Shown here in pieces: positions 58,895 through 64,000 of a stretch of 64,000 nt of DNA. Under the pieces are notes generated by a model. It did not search any database and was not told the origin of the DNA. It saw only the letters and a program-made list of their open reading frames with translations. Every line of letters starts with the position of its first letter. The first letter of the stretch is position 1. The stretch comes from Brevundimonas intermedia (GTDB taxonomy: Bacteria > Pseudomonadota > Alphaproteobacteria > Caulobacterales > Caulobacteraceae): assembly GCF_027922165.1 (NCBI RefSeq), contig NZ_BSFD01000011.1:623253-687252 (forward strand), written 5' to 3'. Both the position numbers and the translations under genes were made by a program.

Positions 58895-59398
58895 TCAGCC
58901 ATCACGTGAAATCTTCAGCTGACGGAGGGCTTCGGCGATATGTTTCTCGACCATGCTCACCGATACGCCCAGGCGTTTGGCGATCTGGCCGTAGGTCTGA
59001 TCTTCGAACCGGTGCAGAAGAAAGGCGTCGCGGGTTCGCGGCGGCAGGGCGCGGATCACCCGAGCTGCGGCGGCCAAATTCTCGCGTCCGATCAGGTGTT
59101 GGTCGGCCGCCGGCGTATCGCTGGCGACGGCGCGCGGCCCGGCGTCCAGCGAATGAATATCGTCGGTCCCGCGAACACCCGCCCGGCCCGCCGCCTTCCA
59201 ACGGTCCGTCTGCAGATTGCGGGCGATGACGAACAACAGGGGCCGGGCGTCGGGGCCGGAAAGGTCATGCCCGGCCCGGTGAAAGCGCGTGAAGGCTTCC
59301 TGCACGACGTCCTCGGCATCCTCGACCGACAGCCCCTTGCGCTGGACATAAGCCATCAGGTCGCGACGCAAGGCCGCAAATAGCTGATCAACCGCCAT
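58895..59398 (-). CDS. fecI: FecI-type ECF sigma factor (second)
   Basis: A 167-residue ECF sigma factor. Region 2: AYVQRKGLSVEDAEDVVQEAFTRFHRAG...LLFVIARNLQTDRWKAAGR; region 4: LPPRTRDAFLLHRFEDQTYGQIAKRLGVSVSMVEKHIAEALRQLK. Start at 59398 (MAVDQLFAALRRDL). It should direct the receptor-phospholipase unit downstream when the surface signal is present. Confidence 0.93.
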   Translation of the reverse strand: MAVDQLFAALRRDLMAYVQRKGLSVEDAEDVVQEAFTRFHRAGHDLSGPDARPLLFVIARNLQTDRWKAAGRAGVRGTDDIHSLDAGPRAVASDTPAADQHLIGRENLAAAARVIRALPPRTRDAFLLHRFEDQTYGQIAKRLGVSVSMVEKHIAEALRQLKISRDG

Positions 59399-59437
59399 GG
59401 CGGCCTCTTCGCAGGGCGTCAGGCGAGAATATGCGAA

Positions 59438-59465
59438 GACGCCCCCTCCTCGCGGAAGGGGCGTC
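59438..59465 (-). terminator. Terminator-like hairpin after the fourth receptor gene
   Basis: Arms gacgcccc/ggggcgtc with a 12-nt loop, about 130 bp past the receptor stop and ahead of fecI-2. Confidence 0.55.
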
Positions 59466-59594
59466 ACGCCAGGCCTTGTCCCGAGGCGGGACCCCGCAGC
59501 CCCAAAGGGCGAACTCGGTCCCGCGGCCGGGGAAGGCGGCGGACGACGTCGATCGCTCCCCGCCCTCAACATGACATCCACGCGTTGGAATGGA

Positions 59595-62378
59595 TCAGAA
59601 CTCCATCCGCAGGCCGAAGTTGATGCGGCGTCCCGACTTTTCGTACATGGTCGGGAAGGACGGATCCATCGTATAGCCCTTGGTCGCCTCATCCGTGACG
59701 TTGATGCCTTCCAGGTTGAGTTGAAGGCTGTCGGTCACATTGTAGCTGGCCGACAGATCGAGCTGGCCATAGCCCTCGCGAGTGATCGGATACATCTCGT
59801 AGCCGATGGCTTCGACATATTCGTCCTTATAGTTGTAGGACGCCCGCGCCTGGAACTTTGCGTTCTCGAAGAACAGGGTGACGTTGTAGGTGTTGTCGGC
59901 CAGACCGATGGGCGGCGTGGGAATGCCAAGGGTCGAGGAACCGGTCAGCGAGCTGTCCAGCACCGTATAGTTGGCGTTGATCCCGAACCCTTCCAGCGGG
60001 GCGTAGAACTGGCCGAACGGCACCACGGCGACCAGCTCGACGCCGCTGACTTCATACGAACCCGGCTGGTTGATCGGCTGATAGACGTCGAACTCGTACA
60101 CGCCGTCGATCGTGCCGTTGGCGTTGTACTTGGTCACGTTCGGCACCGTGCCCGTCAAGGCTTGGCGCACGACGCCCTCGATTTCCTTCCAGAAGTACGA
60201 GACCGCCAGCAAGCCGCCGTCGCCCAGATACTGTTCCAGGCCCACTTCCCACTGTTTGGCATAGGTGGGCTTCAGGTTCGGGTTGCCGTCGGTGAAGCGG
60301 AACGAGTTCCAGCTGGCCGTGCGCTTGTAGGCCAGATCGGTCAGGGCCGGACGGATCAGGGTTTCCGAAGCCGCCGCGCGGAAGATCAGGCTGTCGGTCA
60401 GATCGGCGGTAATGTTCAGGCTGGGCAGAACCTTGTCATAGCTGCCGTCGCTGGACACCGGCGCCGGGGTATAGCCGGTCGAGCCGTTCGGATTCTGGAT
60501 CTGGTGATAACCCGACGAAGTGATCGAGGTATCGATGTAACGGGCGCCGCCGTTGATCGCGACCGGCACTGGTCCCAGGTCGAACTCCAGGTCGGCCATG
60601 GCGTAGGCCGCCAGAACCTCTTCCGTCACCTCGTAGTAGTCGGCGACGTTGAAGGGCGTGAAGAAGCCGTCGTAGCGGAAGGTGCGACGAGCATAATCGT
60701 TCGACACCTGGCTCCAGGTCAGGTCGCGGATGCTGTAGTCGCCGCCGGGCACAAGGTCGCCGATCGGGGTCAGTTCGCTCTGCGCCAGGGTGCGGGTGTT
60801 CAGCCAGGCGGTGCTGCCGGCCGTCGGGCCCTGGATGTTCAGCGAACCGTACTGACGCTCCTTGGACTTGTCGGTGTAGCGCGCGCCGACCTGGACGCTC
60901 TTCAGCGCCGGGAAGAAACTGAAATCGAGATATTTGGTGAAGTCGATCTGGGCGGCGTATTTGTCGTCGTTGATCGCTTCGTATGTGGTCTCATACGCCT
61001 CGAACAGGTAGCGCGACGGCGAGTTGTACATGTCGAAGCCGGCGGACGTCGCGCTTGGTATGGTCTCGCCGCCCTCGGCCGTCCAGCGGGTCCGCGACGG
61101 CGCATAGGCGACGTGCTTCAGATTGGCGTTGTCCAACGTCTTCTCGGCGCCGGAATAGCCGGCGATGGCGTGCAGCTTCCAGCTGTCCCCGCTCCAGTTC
61201 AGTTCGGTTCCGAACTGCTGGTAGTCGGTGTTGTTGATCCGCTCCTTGCTGAGGAACTCGTGCTGGGTTGCGGTGTAAGAGACGTCACGCAGCACGACCA
61301 TGTCGTAATCGGCCAGGGTGGTGGCGTCGTACTCATGAATGGTTTCCAGGGTCGAACGGCTGGAGGCCGAATAGGCCGCCGCATCATACTCGTCCTCGGT
61401 GGTCTCGTAACCGCCGACCATGGCGTCGAAGGCCAGGCTGAAGTTGGACGACGGGCGATACTGCAGCGCGATCGTTCCGCCCCACTGGTCCTGGGTGTTC
61501 AGATAGGCGCGGTCGCCGACCTTGTCCTGGAAGATGATGCGGTTTGTGACGCTGGTGTCGGCGCGGTTCGGCACCGAGATGCCGGCATCGCGCAGCAGAA
61601 CCGCCGCCGCCTGCGTGCCCCGGGCGCCCGTGGACGTGGCCAGAAAGCGAGACATGGGACGGAAGTTGATGCCCGAGTTCGAGTCGGTGCGGTTGGTGCG
61701 GCGCGCCGTCGAGAACGACACCAGCGCCCCGAAATCGCCCCAGGTGTCGCTGGCCAGGAAGGCGACCTTGGGATCGACTTCTTCAGAGATCGAGTTGTAG
61801 GCGCCCTCGACCGAGCCCACAATCCGGCGACCGTCATAGTCGAAAGGACGGGCCGTCGAGATATTGACCGAGCCGGCGATGCCGCCCTCTTCATCGGCGG
61901 CGCGCGGGGACTTCTGGACCGTCACCTGCTGGATGATCTCTGAGGCGAAGATGTCGAACTCGACGTCCCGGCCGCCGCTGCCCGAGGCGGTCGCCAGGCC
62001 GTTGATGCTGACGAAGGTGAACTCGCTGGGCAGGCCGCGCACGGACACGCGCTGGCCCAGGCCCTTGTTGCGTTCGATGGTCACGCCGGGAATGCGCTGC
62101 AGCGCTTCGGCCAGGTTCTGCTCGGGGAAGTTGGCGACGTCGGTGGCGACGATCGAGTCCGAGAAGCCGACCGTCTTGCGCTTGATGTCCACCGCCTCTT
62201 CAAGGCTGCGGCGGTATGAGCCGGTGACGACGATCTCGTCGAGCGTGGCCGCATCGGCCCGGCTGGACGCGGCGACGACAGCGCTGTCGCCAGCCGGTGC
62301 GGCGGATTGCGCCAAGGCGACGAACGGCGTTGCGGCGACCACGGCGAACGCCGTCGTGCCAAGAATTCGGTTCTTCAT
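59595..62378 (-). CDS. TonB-dependent receptor (Caulobacter-type)
   Basis: A 927-residue receptor with signal peptide MKNRILGTTAFAVVAATPFVALAQ, no STN domain, and a TonB-box-like LDEIVVTGSYRRSLEEAVDIKRK. The plug shows FPEQNLAEALQRIPGVTIERNKGLGQRVSVRGLPSEF, typical of the large Caulobacter receptor family often tied to sugar polymers. The barrel ends in RRINFGLRMEF. Cargo unknown. It is transcribed toward fecI-2 but separated from it by 196 bp and a hairpin. Confidence 0.93.
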   Translation of the reverse strand: MKNRILGTTAFAVVAATPFVALAQSAAPAGDSAVVAASSRADAATLDEIVVTGSYRRSLEEAVDIKRKTVGFSDSIVATDVANFPEQNLAEALQRIPGVTIERNKGLGQRVSVRGLPSEFTFVSINGLATASGSGGRDVEFDIFASEIIQQVTVQKSPRAADEEGGIAGSVNISTARPFDYDGRRIVGSVEGAYNSISEEVDPKVAFLASDTWGDFGALVSFSTARRTNRTDSNSGINFRPMSRFLATSTGARGTQAAAVLLRDAGISVPNRADTSVTNRIIFQDKVGDRAYLNTQDQWGGTIALQYRPSSNFSLAFDAMVGGYETTEDEYDAAAYSASSRSTLETIHEYDATTLADYDMVVLRDVSYTATQHEFLSKERINNTDYQQFGTELNWSGDSWKLHAIAGYSGAEKTLDNANLKHVAYAPSRTRWTAEGGETIPSATSAGFDMYNSPSRYLFEAYETTYEAINDDKYAAQIDFTKYLDFSFFPALKSVQVGARYTDKSKERQYGSLNIQGPTAGSTAWLNTRTLAQSELTPIGDLVPGGDYSIRDLTWSQVSNDYARRTFRYDGFFTPFNVADYYEVTEEVLAAYAMADLEFDLGPVPVAINGGARYIDTSITSSGYHQIQNPNGSTGYTPAPVSSDGSYDKVLPSLNITADLTDSLIFRAAASETLIRPALTDLAYKRTASWNSFRFTDGNPNLKPTYAKQWEVGLEQYLGDGGLLAVSYFWKEIEGVVRQALTGTVPNVTKYNANGTIDGVYEFDVYQPINQPGSYEVSGVELVAVVPFGQFYAPLEGFGINANYTVLDSSLTGSSTLGIPTPPIGLADNTYNVTLFFENAKFQARASYNYKDEYVEAIGYEMYPITREGYGQLDLSASYNVTDSLQLNLEGINVTDEATKGYTMDPSFPTMYEKSGRRINFGLRMEF

Positions 62379-62497
62379 TTGAGTAGCCCCCAGTGAGTTC
62401 TAGGCGCTTCAACGACGGGCTCTCAGCCCCCCTCAATGTGTGACAGGGCTTTTCATTCAAACTTCACGGCCCTGTCTTGTTCGGCCGATTTAGGCAC

Positions 62498-62531
62498 GAA
62501 AAAACGGCCCGCAGGCGCATCCTGCGGGCCG
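62498..62531 (-). terminator. Rho-independent terminator of the DUF1190 gene
   Basis: Perfect 10-bp stem (ggcccgcagg/cctgcgggcc) with a 5-nt loop and a TTTTTT tail on the minus strand, 30 bp past the DUF1190 stop. Confidence 0.85.
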
Positions 62532-62559
62532 CCGATCAGGCGACTCAATGTTCAGGGAC

Positions 62560-63201
62560 TCAGCCGCCGTAGCTGCGCCCGCCGCCGCCGAACCCGCCGC
62601 GCGAGACGACCGTCGTGCGGCTCTGAACCCGCGTCGGCGCCTGACGCGCAACGTCGCCGTGTTCGCGGGCATTGGTGATGGTTCGACCGGTGCGATAGTC
62701 GCGGTAGGTGTAGCCGCCGCCATAACCGTTGGAGTAGCGATCCTCACGATCGCGATACAGCGGCCCGCCGCCGCGATAGCCGCCGCCGTTCAGCAGCTGG
62801 CCGACGACGAAACCGGCCAGCAGCGGTGTGAAGAATGAGCCGCCGCCCTGATTGTTCGGCTGGCACTGCGACGGCCCCCACTGGCCTTCGCACTCCTCGC
62901 GCGTGGCGTATCGAGGCGCTGTCTTGGCCGCCTCTTCCTGGGCCTTGGCGAGGGCGGCGTCGCACTGGTCGTCTGGGATGTCATTGGCGGTGCGGCATTC
63001 CTCCAGGGAGGCATAGGCCAACGCCGGCACAGGCTCAGCTTGAGGCGCCGGAACGTCGGGGGCGCCGCAGGCGGCCAGCGAGAAGCTGGCGGTGGCCATC
63101 AGACTGCTGACGTGCAGCACGCGCGACCTCTTCAGCCGCCGCATGGTGGTGGTTTGGGGCAGGTCGCCCGATTCCTTTTTGGGGTCGGTCATGGCGGTCA
63201 C
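62560..63201 (-). CDS. DUF1190 (YgiB/YjfM-like) lipoprotein
   Basis: A 213-residue protein. The N-terminus (RRLKRSRVLHVSSLMATASFSLAACGAP) is a lipoprotein signal. The DUF1190 core follows: ALAYASLEECRTANDIPDDQCDAALAKAQEEAAKTAPRYATREECEGQWGPSQCQ, with four cysteines, then a Gly/Tyr/Arg-rich tail (GGGYTYRDYRTGRTITNAREHGDVAR). Family members sit beside DUF350 and DUF2491 genes in E. coli yjfIJKLMC. It overlaps the DUF350 stop by 4 bp. Confidence 0.9.
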   Translation of the reverse strand: MTAMTDPKKESGDLPQTTTMRRLKRSRVLHVSSLMATASFSLAACGAPDVPAPQAEPVPALAYASLEECRTANDIPDDQCDAALAKAQEEAAKTAPRYATREECEGQWGPSQCQPNNQGGGSFFTPLLAGFVVGQLLNGGGYRGGGPLYRDREDRYSNGYGGGYTYRDYRTGRTITNAREHGDVARQAPTRVQSRTTVVSRGGFGGGGRSYGG

Positions 63202-63611
63202 GACGTCATGCAGGCGGCGTTCAACAGGCCGACGCAGATGGAGATGGACGCCAGATAGACAGCCGCCGCGATCTCCCCCGCCTCAATGCGCACCACCAGA
63301 TTACGAAAGGCCATACGGCTGATGGCGACGAAGACGACGATCTGAATTATCCCGGCCAGCAGGGCCCAGGCGACGAACTCCATCAGGCTGACGGTGTGCG
63401 ACAGAGCCGAGGCCAAGGGCAGGACATAGCCGATCAAGGCCCCGCCCAGAGCGATGGCGGCGGCCGTATTGCCTTCGCGGATCAGCGTATGCTCGTGATA
63501 CGGCGTGACCCACTGGTAGACCAGCTTGAACGCCACGGTGAAGGCGCCGGCCGCCGCAAAGGCGATGATGAAGGCGATCGCCCCCTGCTGAAATACGAAC
63601 CAGTCGAACAT
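63198..63611 (-). CDS. DUF350 (YjfL-like) membrane protein
   Basis: A 137-residue polytopic protein with four helices: AFIIAFAAAGAFTVAFKLVYQWV, AAAIALGGALIGYVLPLASAL, FVAWALLAGIIQIVVFVAISRM and IAAAVYLASISICVGLLNAAC. The start at 63611 (MFDWFVFQQG) gives the family N-terminus. It lies between the DUF2491 and DUF1190 genes with overlap or short gaps, so it is part of one operon. Confidence 0.9.
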   Translation of the reverse strand: MFDWFVFQQGAIAFIIAFAAAGAFTVAFKLVYQWVTPYHEHTLIREGNTAAAIALGGALIGYVLPLASALSHTVSLMEFVAWALLAGIIQIVVFVAISRMAFRNLVVRIEAGEIAAAVYLASISICVGLLNAACMTS

Positions 63612-63637
63612 TCTGTCTTGCCCCTCGAAGTGCGCCC

Positions 63638-64000
63638 TCAGGCGCGGAATTCGGCCATTTCCAACGGAATGCCGATCATGATTTCGTGCGTCGTCTCGCC
63701 GCCCTCGGGCTGCTGCTCCAGGGCGATCATCAGTTCGCGCCCGTCCGCCAGTTCCCGCGCGTACAACATGCAGGTCTGGAAGATCTTGGCATAGGGCGTG
63801 GTCGCGGCCCGGTCGTCCCAGATGGTTTCCCACAAGGTGACCGGCGGCTGGATTGCATCACTCTCGGCGAACCAGAAACGCGGATAGTCGGGCAGTTCCT
63901 CAGCCGCGCCGTGGAAGATCGGCGCCGACAGCCGGTCGCGCCAGACCCGACGCTCCCGCTCGCCCGGCGGATAGGCCGAGGTCCAGGGGATGAACAGGCT
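63638..64000 (-). CDS. DUF2491 (YjfK-like) protein, 3' part only
   Basis: The last 120 residues of a DUF2491 protein run off the right edge in frame: FIPWTSAYPPGERERRVWRDRLSAPIFHG, LPDYPRFWFAESDAIQPPVTLWETIWDDR and LMIALEQQPEGGETTHEIMIGIPLEMAEF. The start lies beyond 64000. It precedes the DUF350 gene by 26 bp. The family's role is unknown; in E. coli its homolog yjfK is next to a PspA-like gene. Confidence 0.88.
   Translation of the reverse strand, partial: SLFIPWTSAYPPGERERRVWRDRLSAPIFHGAAEELPDYPRFWFAESDAIQPPVTLWETIWDDRAATTPYAKIFQTCMLYARELADGRELMIALEQQPEGGETTHEIMIGIPLEMAEFRA

Noticed and set aside
59397..61943. An 848-codon plus-strand frame opposite the fourth receptor
   Set aside because: Antisense shadow of a TonB receptor gene, low complexity and no ribosome-binding site.

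Overview
The window reads as GC-rich alphaproteobacterial chromosome of the Caulobacterales, most likely Brevundimonas or a close relative. The genus is an inference from gene content: SpmX, the FlaF/FlbT pair, an infA-maf-RNase E/G-yacG block, UPF0262 and DUF2948 next to murA, an EcfG-type stress promoter and many TonB-dependent receptors. No rRNA operon, CRISPR array, transposase, integrase or phage block was seen. Five tRNA genes are present (His-GTG, Phe-GAA, Thr-GGT, Leu-GAG, Ser-CGA).

Layout. 1-9 kb: a beta-helix-like lipoprotein, a polyprenyl-phosphate sugar transferase, a lipoprotein/M28 peptidase pair, ligA, and a LytTR regulator divergent from a membrane acyltransferase. 9-14.5 kb: an alcohol-to-acid oxidation block (GAF/Fis-type regulator, aldehyde dehydrogenase, zinc alcohol dehydrogenase), a DUF2147 protein and an aldo/keto reductase. 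14.6-22.4 kb: tRNA-His, the exbB-exbD-tonB energy module, tRNA-Phe, then infA-maf-RNase-yacG and murA-DUF2948-UPF0262, and tRNA-Thr. 22.4-27.3 kb: a poorly coding stretch, msrB, an S41 peptidase, lipB, a FliN-like protein and tRNA-Leu. 27.4-38.2 kb: mgtE, spmX behind a sigma-54 promoter, isovaleryl-CoA dehydrogenase, ExoD, a 21-codon ORF with an extreme Shine-Dalgarno, flaF/flbT, an EcfG-driven acidic protein operon, a MoxR ATPase, a repeat lipoprotein, an HD hydrolase with an NrtR-type regulator, and tRNA-Ser.

38.9-62.4 kb is a nutrient-acquisition island with four TonB-dependent receptors. Two receptors carry an STN signalling domain and sit downstream of their own FecI-type sigma factor and FecR-type anti-sigma factor. 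The first cassette continues into a DAACS amino-acid/dicarboxylate symporter and a dienelactone-hydrolase-like protein, and converges on an M14 peptidase. The second continues into one exported polypeptide that joins a phosphoinositide-phospholipase-C-like domain to a class-A acid-phosphatase (PAP2) domain, followed by another receptor. The exbB-exbD-tonB module is the likely energy source for these receptors. The right edge holds the end of a yjfK-L-M-like operon (DUF2491 partial, DUF350, DUF1190).

Most notable: the surface-signalling-controlled phospholipase/phosphatase locus; the 21-codon ORF whose leader is complementary to about 17 nt of the 16S rRNA 3' end; an SpmX with a very long disordered region behind a near-consensus sigma-54 promoter; and a perfect 20-bp palindrome between the AAA-less regulator and its likely target aldehyde dehydrogenase.
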